DNA of 41,949 nucleotides, taken from contig CAYXRK010000017.1 in NCBI GenBank assembly GCA_964467615.1, positions 1-41,949 of the forward strand. The letters run 5' to 3'. The stretch's first letter is position 1. Each line of letters begins with the position of its first letter. The position numbers and the translations under genes were made by a program. The stretch is from CAYXRK01 sp964467615 (GTDB lineage: Bacteria > Hydrogenedentota > Hydrogenedentia > Hydrogenedentales > GCA-2746185). Below the pieces are notes generated by a model. The model was given only the letters and a program-made list of their open reading frames with translations. It was not told the origin of the DNA and searched no databases. Shown one piece after another: positions 1 to 7,679 of this stretch.

Positions 1-34
1 CCAGCTCTTGGTCGATGTGTCTGGGTCGTGCCAT
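1..34 (-). CDS. possible 5' end of a gene leaving the left edge (partial)
   Basis: An ATG at 34 opens a reading frame of 11 codons (MARPRHIDQEL) that runs off the window. Upstream on the same strand, TTTCAA (64-69) and TACACT (41-46) are 17 bases apart, a fair sigma-70 promoter. That promoter would start transcription almost at the ATG, giving a leaderless or very short leader. Too little is present to name a product, and a chance ATG is possible. Confidence 0.3.
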   Translation of the reverse strand, partial: MARPRHIDQEL

Positions 35-87
35 GACCCTAGTGTAACATGGTTAATCTCATTTTGAAAGCGAATTAGAATAAGAGC

Positions 88-1284
88 ATGGCGAATGGCG
101 ATTTCTCCGGTTTCCCGATAGAGCCCGTTTTTCTTGCGCAAACTCCGACGTGGACATTTCTACGGCAAGTGCTTTCGAGTCTCGGTAAGGACGCGAAAAA
201 CAGAAATGAATGGGGAAATCAGTACGCAAGTATGAACGAATATCTCGCCGACCACCCCGAGTCGCTCAAAGTCGACAGATCCAGTGGTCCGTTTGCGTAC
301 TACGAACTGGTACGTACGCCGACGATCTCAGAGGTTCGCCGAGTTTTCGCCAATTCTCCATCGATCACGAAAGTTTTGGCCGATCAAGGGGTGTCACCCG
401 ACGAAATCGTTCGGGCCGTTGCGCACGAAGATGCTTGTGGCGGTGTGCCGTGCCAAGAAGAATTCTTGGTCCGCCCTATGTACGTTGCATTTCTATCGGT
501 TGCGAATATCAGCACCACGTCACAGATTTTGACTCAGCTTGATTCAATGGTTACGAGTGACGGTTTTGAGTTTGGTAGTTTCGACGATTCGACGCGAGAG
601 CCTTTCGCACTCGCGCTGCCGAATGCGCCGATTCGTCCCGACGAAACAATCCTAATACCAGTGGCTATCGTTCTCGCCCCGTTTGGCCACGTACATCGCG
701 ATATATTCGCACACGATGAAGAACCAATCGATGAATGTAGTCGACGCACTGTCGATTACCTTACCTACCCTGCAGCCTCACGGTCCGACTTTCGGATTTG
801 GGGTTCCGCCCAGTTTCCAGTGAGGATTCGAGGCAACGCCCTCAATCAGGAAGTCCATGCGCTTGACCTCTCGAACCTTTATGAGATTGACACATATTGG
901 ATGATGGGTAGTTGTCCTCACCTGTTCTGGGTGAAGGATGCTCTAGAATATGCGAGTGTGGTCTTGCCAAATTCCGATGGTGTCGTTGAAACGTCCAAGC
1001 TGAGGGTTCCACGGGACGTTAGTGCGCTAAGACTCGTGGAACTAGAGGATGAAATCACTACGATCGACTCGGTGCAAGTCGCCGGTCGGAATGTCGCCGC
1101 AGAGATTCAATTGGCGAAAGGTGAATCTATAACCGTAGAAGTCCGACCAGGCGATGTCGTCGAAATAGTTGGCAGCTACCGAAGTCTGTTTCGCAGATCG
1201 AACCCTATGTCCGCAACCGCGCCAAAGAACGACTTGGTTTGTGAGTTTCTTCGCGAGCACGCCGAATGCGGGGAAAAAATGTAA
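88..1284 (+). CDS. hypothetical protein, 398 aa, family not recognised
   Basis: An uninterrupted 398-codon frame starting at ATG 88, with only a weak purine stretch ahead of the start. I do not recognise the family. It has no signal peptide, no membrane segment and no obvious nucleotide-binding or nuclease motif. The sequence looks like a soluble mixed alpha/beta protein. Residues about 160-300 are rich in aromatic, Cys and His residues. The last 90 residues look like a small beta domain (alternating V/I with a VRPGDVVEIVG-like turn). Codon use is visibly less GC-rich at third positions than in the metabolic genes to the right, and it sits next to toxin-antitoxin debris, so recent acquisition is plausible. 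The function is unknown. Confidence 0.7.
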   Translation: MANGDFSGFPIEPVFLAQTPTWTFLRQVLSSLGKDAKNRNEWGNQYASMNEYLADHPESLKVDRSSGPFAYYELVRTPTISEVRRVFANSPSITKVLADQGVSPDEIVRAVAHEDACGGVPCQEEFLVRPMYVAFLSVANISTTSQILTQLDSMVTSDGFEFGSFDDSTREPFALALPNAPIRPDETILIPVAIVLAPFGHVHRDIFAHDEEPIDECSRRTVDYLTYPAASRSDFRIWGSAQFPVRIRGNALNQEVHALDLSNLYEIDTYWMMGSCPHLFWVKDALEYASVVLPNSDGVVETSKLRVPRDVSALRLVELEDEITTIDSVQVAGRNVAAEIQLAKGESITVEVRPGDVVEIVGSYRSLFRRSNPMSATAPKNDLVCEFLREHAECGEKM

Positions 1285-1335
1285 CCTCCATTCGTCGTAC
1301 GAGTTCGCTGAAGTGCTGTGAATTCGTTTTTAGCG

Positions 1336-1413
1336 TTAGCGTTCGGGGTGCTGAATCGAATCGACGTGGAGATCCACGTCGATGTCGGGCGAGTAGAGAT
1401 GATGGGGCGTTGG
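1336..1413 (-). pseudogene. 3' relic of a DUF2442-like gene
   Basis: On the minus strand, codons from 1413 down to the TAA at 1336-1338 read PTPHHLYSPDIDVDLHVDSI then QHPER and stop. This matches the C-terminal end of the intact DUF2442-like protein at 1799-2056 (PTSHHLYWPDIDVDLHVDSI, EHPER). At DNA level, 1341-1414 and 1829-1902 align over 74 bases with about ten mismatches. Nothing upstream in this frame continues the protein; a stop sits immediately before it. It is the truncated tail of a second copy of the gene. Confidence 0.8.
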
Positions 1414-1435
1414 CTATACTGAAACCGATGATATG

Positions 1436-1501
1436 ATTAGAATTATATGTGCCCGGCTCGCGACCAAATTGGGGCGCAGTATCTACGAAGAAGGGCACTA
1501 A
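1436..1501 (+). pseudogene. C-terminal relic of a BrnT-like toxin
   Basis: The plus-strand frame from 1436 encodes IRIICARLATKLGRSIYEEG-H and stops at 1499-1501. It resembles the end of BrnT-family RelE-fold toxins (RIIxARxATKxERxxYEEG). The relic overlaps the start region of the following small gene as intact BrnT genes overlap their partner. The N-terminal three quarters of the toxin is missing, and the DUF2442 relic abuts it on the left, so a deletion or recombination joined the two. Confidence 0.7.
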
Positions 1502-1760
1502 AGCCGCCAAGGATGAATTGCGCGCGGAGTATTCGCGTTCGGATTTCCCCGGGCCGTTTGTGCGCGGGAAGTGTGCGAAACGGATCAGGGAGTCGTCGAA
1601 TGTCGTCGTGCTCAGACTGGAAATCGCGAAGGAGTTTCCCAACGAGCGGGCCGTGAATGATGCCCTTCAATCGCTGCTCGACCTCGCGAAAAAGACCACG
1701 CGCCAATTGAAGCGGCCGGCCTGTCGCGGCAAAAAGTCTCGGCCGTTTAACGCGAGATAG
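1485..1760 (+). pseudogene. antitoxin-like partner of BrnT (copy 1), start codon apparently lost
   Basis: The frame from about 1485 encodes a small protein of the same family as those at 14536-14811 and 37895-38140. Shared landmarks are DELRxEY, an (V)RGK element, SNVVVL, a FP..E/.AVN.AL helix and a basic tail. In the other two copies the gene begins ATG AAG AAG inside the toxin's YEE codons. Here the same position (1485-1487) reads ACG AAG AAG, so the usual start has mutated from ATG to ACG. The frame is open upstream to a GTG at 1449, which could start a longer 103-aa product, but no ribosome binding site supports it. The family normally sits just downstream of BrnT-type toxins; the label antitoxin is inferred from that context. 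Probably decaying with its truncated toxin. Confidence 0.6.
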
Positions 1761-1798
1761 GTAGACGGGCGAATGACCGGGACTGACCGGCGAAGCGC

Positions 1799-2056
1799 TC
1801 AGGCTTGCGGATCCGCCTTTAACGGATAGCGTTCCGGGTGTTCGATGGAATCGACGTGGAGGTCTACGTCGATGTCGGGCCAGTAGAGATGATGCGACGT
1901 TGGCCGCTCAACGTTGAGAATTGCGCCGACCGGCGCGCCGCGAAACCAAGGAAACTCCTCGAACGGCATGAACAACTCTCGTTCGTCGAGAAGAATCCAC
2001 ACGCCGTGCCGAGAAATGTTCGTGACCTCAACGGTCGAAGTGTCTGCGCCAAGCAT
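1799..2056 (-). CDS. DUF2442-like small protein, 85 aa
   Basis: This small acidic protein has the DUF2442 pattern: a hydrophobic N-terminal half ending in ELFMPFEEFPWFRGA, then HHLYWPDIDVDLHVDSI near the C-terminus. DUF2442 proteins are commonly encoded directly after DUF4160 proteins, and that arrangement is seen here. The DUF4160-like gene lies upstream on the same strand and overlaps by about 29 bases, suggesting translational coupling. The pair is usually treated as toxin-antitoxin-like, but biochemical roles are not established, so I give none. A truncated second copy of this gene lies 390 bases downstream at 1336-1413. Confidence 0.8.
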   Translation of the reverse strand: MLGADTSTVEVTNISRHGVWILLDERELFMPFEEFPWFRGAPVGAILNVERPTSHHLYWPDIDVDLHVDSIEHPERYPLKADPQA

Positions 2057-2270
2057 TTCGTATTTCTTCTCGTCGTTCCGCGATTACACTGAGAATTCGG
2101 CCGAGTTCGCGGTCATTGAGTCCTTGGTTCTTGACCAATTCGATGTCTGGTTCGATCCAGAATTTCGCCTCGCCATCCGCGGACTGAACGTGTACGTGAG
2201 GTCTGGGCTCTTCCCGTGAAAAGAAGTAGAACCGGTACGGCCCCACGCGGAAAATAGTCGGACTCACCAC
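2028..2270 (-). CDS. DUF4160 domain protein, 80 aa
   Basis: The protein carries the DUF4160 signature: PTIFRVGPYRFYFFS, then REEPRPHVHVQ with a paired His motif, then A.FWIEPDIELV and a C-terminal helix rich in Arg/Glu. The start is one of two adjacent GTG codons (2270 or 2267). The gene overlaps the DUF2442-like gene and forms a two-gene unit with it. DUF4160/DUF2442 pairs occur widely in bacterial accessory regions and are often listed as putative toxin-antitoxin systems. No catalytic residue assignment can be made from the sequence alone. Confidence 0.82.
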   Translation of the reverse strand: MVSPTIFRVGPYRFYFFSREEPRPHVHVQSADGEAKFWIEPDIELVKNQGLNDRELGRILSVIAERREEIRNAWRRHFDR

Positions 2271-2276
2271 ACAATC

Positions 2277-3056
2277 TTACCGCTTACAGACTCTTGGCTC
2301 AAGACCGTTCTTGTGGCCGTCGTTTTGGGACTTGTTTCTCGCTACGCCGCCCGGCCCGCCAGTGAATCGTTTGAATACGTTTACAAAAATCGCGAGCGAC
2401 ACCTTGATGATGTAGTAGGCCGCGCGGCGCGGGCCGATCGAACTCGAGCCGCCTTGCCTCGGCTGCATGTCTACCGGCACCTCGATCGTTTTCAGGCCAT
2501 GCTTGTGCGCGATCACGATGGTCTCCGATTCCGGATAGTCCTCGGGATACGACTCCGCAAACACGGCGATGACCTTCCGGTCCGCCGCGCGAAAACCGCT
2601 CGTCGTGTCCGTGATGCCGAGGCCGGTCACCGAATCGACAAGCCGCGACAACAAGGATTTTCCCACGCGCCGCGCCATCGACGGCGAATACTCGGTATCG
2701 GTCACAAACCGAGAACCGATCACCAAATTTCCCGAGCCGTCCTCGATGCGCTCGACCAACCTGCGCATCTGATGTACGGGGTGTTGTCCGTCGGCGTCGC
2801 ATTGCACCGCCACGTCGTAGCCCTCGCGCAGTGCGTACTGGTATCCCGTCTGCACCGCGCCGCCGATTCCGAGATTGAACGGCAGCCGCAATACCGGGAC
2901 GCCAAGCGACCGCACGATCTCCGTCGTCTCGTCCGTCGAGCCGTCATCCACGACGACGATGTCGTACTCCGGCGCGTGCTCGCGTAACGACGCGATAACG
3001 GCGCGAATCGTTTCTCGCTCGTTGTACGCGGGTATGATGACCAGAACGCGTGCCAC
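2277..3056 (-). CDS. family 2 glycosyltransferase (DPM1/GtrB-like)
   Basis: This 259-aa GT-A fold glycosyltransferase has VLVIIPAYNE at the N-terminus, VVVDDGSTDET around residues 35-45, an NLGIGGAVQTGYQYA segment, and the DADGQHP metal-binding region near residue 88. Further on come GSRF and a DTTSGFRA motif near 150-160. These are features of polyprenyl-phosphate mannosyl/glucosyltransferases, which transfer a sugar from a nucleotide sugar to a lipid carrier at the cytoplasmic membrane face. No C-terminal transmembrane pair is present; only one moderately hydrophobic stretch (YYIIKVSLAIFVNVF) lies near the end, so it resembles the soluble or peripherally bound type. It is divergent from the acyl-CoA ligase gene with about 100 bases between starts. 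The acceptor is unknown. Confidence 0.9.
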   Translation of the reverse strand: MARVLVIIPAYNERETIRAVIASLREHAPEYDIVVVDDGSTDETTEIVRSLGVPVLRLPFNLGIGGAVQTGYQYALREGYDVAVQCDADGQHPVHQMRRLVERIEDGSGNLVIGSRFVTDTEYSPSMARRVGKSLLSRLVDSVTGLGITDTTSGFRAADRKVIAVFAESYPEDYPESETIVIAHKHGLKTIEVPVDMQPRQGGSSSIGPRRAAYYIIKVSLAIFVNVFKRFTGGPGGVARNKSQNDGHKNGLEPRVCKR

Positions 3057-3154
3057 GAATTGTGCCGCCCCTTTTCATCTGCACCTCGAATTGTACCAAG
3101 TCCTTGGCGAACGCGCCGGGCGTTTGGTATAAACCAAGCTCGGAGGCACAGCGA

Positions 3155-4693
3155 ATGGAACACAACATCGGGTTATTCCTCACCAAACGCGCGCACCTAA
3201 ACCCCGGACTCGAAGCGTTCGTCGGACCGCGGACCGGGCTGCGCCTTACCTACGCCGAACTCAACGCGCGCTCGAACCGGATCGCCAACGCCCTCCGCGC
3301 TCTCGGCGTGAAGAAAGGCGAACGTGTCGCATTGCTCCTCATGAACGGAAGCGAGTTCGTCGAATCCTTCTTCGCGTTGGCGAAAATCGGCGCGGTCGTG
3401 GTCCCGCTGAATTGGCGACTGGTTCCCGACGAACTCGCCTTCATTCTCAAGGATTCCGGATCGGAAACGCTGATTTTTGGCAGCGATTTCAACGCGTCGG
3501 CGACCGCTCTCCGCGCGCTCGGCGACGCGTGCCCCGTCCGCCGCTGGATTCATTGCGGCGACAACAAACCCGGCTTCGCGGAAGACTACGCCGCCCTCCA
3601 AGCCGCCGCTTCGCCCGAGGAGCCGCCCATCGGCGCGGAAGACGACGACATGCTCTACATCATGTACACCTCCGGCACCACCGGGCTGCCCAAGGGCGCG
3701 ATGCATTCGCACAACACGGCCATGTGGGCCTGCATCACGATCTTCAGCACCTCGGAGCAACGATTCAAGGACCGCTACATTATTGCCCTGCCGCTTTACC
3801 ACGTCGGCGCGCTCACGCCGATGACCGTCAACGTGTACGGCGGCAACACCAACATCATCATGCACGCCTTCGATCCGCTCAAGACTTGGAAACTCATCGG
3901 CGAAGAGAAAGTCACCACGATGCTCGCCGTCCCCGCAATGCTCCAGTTCATGCTGCAAGTGCCCAACCGCGAGCAGTTCGACATTTCGACTCTCCGCTGG
4001 ATCATGAGCGGCGCAGCGCCCGTCCCCGTAAATCTCATTCATGCCTACGAAAAACTCGGCATCGAAATCCATCAAGTCTACGGACTCACCGAATCCTGCG
4101 GCCCGGCCTGCCTCATCGGTCCGGACGACGCCCTGCGCAAGGCCGGCTCCACCGGCAAGGCCTTTTTTCACACCCAAGTCCGCGTCGTCAACGAAGCTGG
4201 CAAAGATGTGAAACCCGGCGAACCCGGCGAAGTTATCATCCGCGGCCGCCACAACATGCTGGGATACTGGGGGCGTCCGGAGGCGACTGCGCAGACGATC
4301 CGGGAGGGTTGGCTGTATTCCGGAGACGTTGCCGTGGTCGATAACGACGGTTTCATCTTCATTCAAGACCGCACCAAGGACATGATCATATCTGGCGGGG
4401 AAAATGTCTACCCGGCGGAGATTGAAAACGTTATCCTGGGGCATCCCAAGGTGGTTGAGGTGGCAGTCATAGGCATCCCAAGCGCGAAGTGGGGAGAGTC
4501 GCCGCTGGCGTGCGTGGTACGCAAAGACGAATCGTTGACCGCCGAAGAAGTAATCGCACACTGCAAAGGCAAACTTGCGCCGTTCAAGACGCCGAAAGTC
4601 GTGGAGTTCATCGATCAAGTCCCCCGAAACCCCACAGGCAAAATGCTCAAACGCGTATTGCGCGAGCGTTTTCCTATCGAGGCCAAGGAATAA
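3155..4693 (+). CDS. acyl-CoA synthetase (AMP-forming, long-chain fatty acid-CoA ligase type)
   Basis: A member of the ANL superfamily, 512 aa from ATG 3155. That start has GGAGG at 3142-3146 eight bases ahead and matches the family length, so I prefer it over the upstream extension. The phosphate-binding loop YTSGTTGLPKG lies at residues 171-181. Later come YGLTES, YSGDVAVVDNDGF, the hinge region RTKDMIISGGENVYPAEIE, and the C-terminal PRNPTGKMLKR containing the catalytic Lys. The enzyme activates a carboxylic acid to acyl-AMP and then acyl-CoA. The overall pattern is that of FadD3/medium- or long-chain ligases, but the chain length cannot be read from sequence. It appears monocistronic; no beta-oxidation genes are adjacent. 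Confidence 0.92.
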   Translation: MEHNIGLFLTKRAHLNPGLEAFVGPRTGLRLTYAELNARSNRIANALRALGVKKGERVALLLMNGSEFVESFFALAKIGAVVVPLNWRLVPDELAFILKDSGSETLIFGSDFNASATALRALGDACPVRRWIHCGDNKPGFAEDYAALQAAASPEEPPIGAEDDDMLYIMYTSGTTGLPKGAMHSHNTAMWACITIFSTSEQRFKDRYIIALPLYHVGALTPMTVNVYGGNTNIIMHAFDPLKTWKLIGEEKVTTMLAVPAMLQFMLQVPNREQFDISTLRWIMSGAAPVPVNLIHAYEKLGIEIHQVYGLTESCGPACLIGPDDALRKAGSTGKAFFHTQVRVVNEAGKDVKPGEPGEVIIRGRHNMLGYWGRPEATAQTIREGWLYSGDVAVVDNDGFIFIQDRTKDMIISGGENVYPAEIENVILGHPKVVEVAVIGIPSAKWGESPLACVVRKDESLTAEEVIAHCKGKLAPFKTPKVVEFIDQVPRNPTGKMLKRVLRERFPIEAKE

Positions 4694-4828
4694 TCCAGCC
4701 GGATTGGAGGGTTGCATCCTTCGGGCCGTGACAGTTGTGAAGCCGTGACAGAGACTGTGTCGGCGAAATAACATTGCGCCCTGCGCTCCGTTCTGAAAGA
4801 ATGAAATCGAATCTATGGAGTCATGACG

Positions 4829-5911
4829 ATGGCCATCACAGAGTTCGACGTGACGAGCGTAGTCGAAGATGACAACCGTGCCGAGACGGAGGACGGCGAA
4901 ACATCCAACAACGTTCAGTATTCGATCAGTAGTTACGGTGCTGACTATCCAGTCGACATGCTTGTCGATAGATTGCGAAGCGGAAGCATAGAGATCCCGG
5001 ATTTTCAACGGTCCTTTGTTTGGACCCCCGCAGAAGCTTCAAGGTTCATCGAATCCCTACTACTGGGACTACCCGTGCCCGGGATTTTTTTGTACAAAGA
5101 GCCGGACACACAAAAACTGTTGGTTATCGATGGGCAGCAGCGTTTGCGCACGCTATGGTTCTTCTACGACGAGAAGATGAACGGAACTCTATTCAAGCTT
5201 CGTGGGGTCAAAGAGGCATTTGACGGGCTGACGTACAAGACGCTCTCCGAAAGCGACCGGCTTAAGCTCGACAATTCGATTCTCCACGCGACAATCGTTC
5301 AGCAAGACGATCCGAAGAACGATGCCAGCAGCATTTATTTGGTGTTCGAAAGACTCAACACCGGTGGCACAACTCTTAGCCCGCAAGAAATTCGGAGGTG
5401 CGTCTATCACGGCGAGTTCGCGTCGCTTCTTGAGGATTTGAACAAGGCTCCGGAGTGGAGGTGTGTATTCGGCCCCATCAATAAACGTGGCAAGGACCAG
5501 GAATTGATTCTAAGGTTCTTTGCTCTCTTTTACTCGCTTGACACCTACCGGCGGCCGATGAAGATATTCCTGAATAAGTTCATGGAGGAAAACAAGCGGC
5601 TGAATCGATACTCGCAAGAAGTCCTAAGTACCCTATTCTTCGGGACCGTGTTATCAGTTTCCAATGGACTCGGGAAGAAGGCGTTTAGGCCCGAAAAGAC
5701 ACTAAACGCGGCGGTAGCGGATTCAGTTCTCGTTGCCATTGCCCGTCGCTTGAAGCATGGGCCGATTGACCGATCGTCATTCTTAACCGAGTATGGCAGC
5801 CTGATGCAAAACTCGGACTATCTTAGCTGCTGCCAATCCGCGACTACTGATGAGGAGAATGTAAAGCGCCGAATCGTTCTAGCGACCGAGTACATGGGAA
5901 AAGTTCAATGA
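4829..5911 (+). CDS. DUF262 domain protein (GmrSD/ParB-like fold)
   Basis: The protein is 360 aa from ATG 4829; GGAG at 4817-4820 is eight bases from this ATG, versus two from the ATG at 4823. DUF262 landmarks are IEIPDFQRSFVW (residues 55-65), SRFIESLLLGLPVPGIFLY (71-89) and VIDGQQR (99-105), followed by FERLNTGGTTLSPQEIR. The DGQQR motif is the ParB/Srx-like nucleotide-handling signature seen in the N-terminal domain of the type IV restriction enzyme GmrSD and in SspE/BrxU-type phage defence proteins. The DUF1524 HNH nuclease domain of complete GmrSD is absent. The stop overlaps the start of the HEPN gene by four bases (ATGA), so the two are translationally coupled. GC is lower than in flanking genes. 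A defence or toxin-antitoxin role is inference from domain content. Confidence 0.88.
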   Translation: MAITEFDVTSVVEDDNRAETEDGETSNNVQYSISSYGADYPVDMLVDRLRSGSIEIPDFQRSFVWTPAEASRFIESLLLGLPVPGIFLYKEPDTQKLLVIDGQQRLRTLWFFYDEKMNGTLFKLRGVKEAFDGLTYKTLSESDRLKLDNSILHATIVQQDDPKNDASSIYLVFERLNTGGTTLSPQEIRRCVYHGEFASLLEDLNKAPEWRCVFGPINKRGKDQELILRFFALFYSLDTYRRPMKIFLNKFMEENKRLNRYSQEVLSTLFFGTVLSVSNGLGKKAFRPEKTLNAAVADSVLVAIARRLKHGPIDRSSFLTEYGSLMQNSDYLSCCQSATTDEENVKRRIVLATEYMGKVQ

Positions 5912-6369
5912 GCTATTCTGAGCGGAGTAGCCTGGAATTTCGAATTAAGCTATTGCGCGAACATGCGAAAGGCATAAAGGACGACAGGATCGCAGGAGAA
6001 ATCGCCAAATACCTTTGCATCCTCGCTTCCGGTTACCTTGAGGTGCGCATCAAGGAAATCGTTGCTCACTATGTAGAGTCGCGTGCATCGTCCGAAATTA
6101 AACGTTACGTTGAAAAGAAACTTAGCTACTTTCAAAATCCAAGACCCGACCGGATCCTGGAACTGTGCGGGGACTTCAGCCCTCAAATGCGCGATGAATT
6201 AAAGACTCAACTCAGCGCTGATTTGGCGGATGCGATCTTGAGTATCGTGAGCCACAGAAACAATTTGGCCCATGGTGCTGATTCCTCAATAAGCTTAGGC
6301 CGGTTTGAGGATTACTTCTCAAGGACGCAGAAGGGAGTTATGAAAATAGAGCAGGTTTTTGGCGGCTGA
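5908..6369 (+). CDS. HEPN-domain protein, putative ribonuclease
   Basis: This 153-aa, mostly helical protein carries the HEPN active-site pattern R-x4-H as SHRNNLAHG (Arg117, Asn118, His122). It resembles the RiboL-PSP/MAE_28990-type HEPN proteins found next to DUF262 proteins. HEPN domains with an intact RNxxxH motif are usually metal-independent RNases that act as toxins or abortive-infection effectors. The gene starts inside the stop codon of the DUF262 gene (ATGA overlap), indicating one operon and probably a fixed stoichiometry. No third gene follows on the same strand for over 300 bases, so the module looks complete as a pair. Cleavage of RNA has not been shown for this protein; the call rests on motif and context. 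Confidence 0.82.
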   Translation: MSYSERSSLEFRIKLLREHAKGIKDDRIAGEIAKYLCILASGYLEVRIKEIVAHYVESRASSEIKRYVEKKLSYFQNPRPDRILELCGDFSPQMRDELKTQLSADLADAILSIVSHRNNLAHGADSSISLGRFEDYFSRTQKGVMKIEQVFGG

Positions 6370-6703
6370 GGCGCGCATTGGCCCCGAGATTGATTTCCCG
6401 ATGAAGAGCATGAGCCGTGAAGAAAGCGCTCTTTCACCTGGAAAACGCGTAAACGGGCCTATATTTTGGAATGGCGGCATGCCAACTCGTGTTTCCCAGT
6501 GAAGTATGGACAGCGGCGTTGCACGTTTGCGACAATGCAGGTCTGTGTTGGCGTCGATGCTCATGGGCTGTGAGTCGGCGCGGCGTTGAAACCTTCTCGT
6601 GCTCGCGTGCATCTAACAAAGGCACTGTAGTCTCCGCGTGGACGTGTGTGTCACGCGTTCGGATGGAACAGCAACGGATCAACAGCAAGGACAGGAGAAA
6701 GCC
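6370..6703. other. intergenic stretch between the HEPN gene and the DUF2911 genes
   Basis: These 334 bases hold no convincing gene. Short frames on either strand lack ribosome binding sites and family resemblance. The right end carries AGGAG at 6692-6696 serving the next gene. An AT-rich TATATT near 6460 may be part of a promoter, but I cannot pair it with a good -35 element. Confidence 0.5.
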
Positions 6704-7609
6704 ATGAGAGCAGTAGTAATTAGGGCGGGTCTGGGTGCGGCGGTGGCGCTGGTGTTAGCGGCGTACCCGGCGTGGGCGCAAGAGGAAGCGGCGCCGAGTC
6801 CGGCCGCGCAGGTGATGCAAGTAGTGGGTACTACCCCGATCACGATTTCATACTCGAGCCCCGGAGTGAAGGGACGCAAGATTTGGGGCGAGCTCCAAGC
6901 CTTTGGCCAAAACTGGCGTGCGGGCGCTAACTCTAAAACCACGATCAAGTTCGACAACAAGGTAAAGATTGACGGCAAGCCGCTCGCCAAAGGCACCTAC
7001 GGTTTCTACATCCTGCTTAAGAGCGATACCGAGTGGGAACTCGTGTTCAGCAAGAGCGCCGAGGGTAACGCGATGGAATTCAAGCCCGAGGAGGACGCGC
7101 TGCGCGTTGCGGTCAAACCGCAAGACGCCCCGATGCGCGAACGCCTCCAATATGGGTTCGAGAATTTCACGAGCGAACCCCCGTTCAAGACCGACATCTA
7201 CATGCACTGGGAAAAGAAGAAGGCCGTGCTCAATGTCGAAGTCACGGGCGGCGTAATACCGGAGATATCCGCGGAAGGTAAACCCGCGTGGGCCGTCGTG
7301 CAGGCCGTGATGCAGGCCGTTCAAAAGCAAGACATCGACGCCATGATGGCCGGCTTCGCTGAAGACTTTAAGTGGGACCAGGGCGGCGGCAAGCCGGAGT
7401 ACAAGGAATTCCTCCAGGGCGCGAAGGACCAAGGCTTCTTGGAAGACATGGACATCAACCTCGAGAACCTGAAAATCGAAATCAAGGACAAGAAAGCAAC
7501 CGTCGACAACATCGAAGTCGAAGGTTCGTTCGGCGTCCTCACGCTGAACTACGAACTCGAGGATCGCGACGGGAAGTGGATCATCATTTATCTCGCGCAG
7601 GTGCAATAG
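6704..7609 (+). CDS. secreted DUF2911 protein with C-terminal NTF2-like domain
   Basis: The protein is 301 aa from ATG 6704, with AGGAG seven bases upstream. It starts with a clear Sec signal peptide (hydrophobic AALGAAVALVLAA-type core, cleavage near AWAQ-E). The DUF2911 domain covers about residues 35-185: ISYSSPGVKGRKIWGEL, WRAGANSKTTIKFDN, LAKGTYGFYILL and EWELVFS are the family's conserved elements. From about residue 195 a second region (AVVQAVMQAVQKQDIDAMMAGFAEDF) resembles SnoaL/NTF2-like domains. DUF2911 proteins are periplasmic or exported proteins of unknown activity in Bacteroidetes, Planctomycetes and Acidobacteria. A paralogue follows directly, with a strong hairpin in between. 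Confidence 0.88.
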   Translation: MRAVVIRAGLGAAVALVLAAYPAWAQEEAAPSPAAQVMQVVGTTPITISYSSPGVKGRKIWGELQAFGQNWRAGANSKTTIKFDNKVKIDGKPLAKGTYGFYILLKSDTEWELVFSKSAEGNAMEFKPEEDALRVAVKPQDAPMRERLQYGFENFTSEPPFKTDIYMHWEKKKAVLNVEVTGGVIPEISAEGKPAWAVVQAVMQAVQKQDIDAMMAGFAEDFKWDQGGGKPEYKEFLQGAKDQGFLEDMDINLENLKIEIKDKKATVDNIEVEGSFGVLTLNYELEDRDGKWIIIYLAQVQ

Positions 7610-7630
7610 ACCATTTGACGTTTACCGACT

Positions 7631-7660
7631 CGGGGCGGCCCACGTGGCCGCCCCGTGTTT
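7631..7660 (+). terminator. GC-rich hairpin between the two DUF2911 genes
   Basis: Bases 7631-7640 (CGGGGCGGCC) and 7646-7655 (GGCCGCCCCG) form a perfect 10-bp stem with a 5-base loop, followed by a short T-containing tail (TGTTT). It lies 12 bases before the second gene's ribosome binding site. It could be an intrinsic terminator, a partial terminator setting the ratio of the two products, or an mRNA-stabilising structure. The weak T tract argues against full termination. Confidence 0.55.
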
Positions 7661-7679
7661 CATTCAGGGAGAATCTAAG

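Noticed and set aside
3197..5008. A 603-codon open frame on the minus strand
   Set aside because: It is antisense to the acyl-CoA ligase gene, which has complete family motifs; high GC creates long stop-free shadows. The predicted protein has no recognisable pattern.
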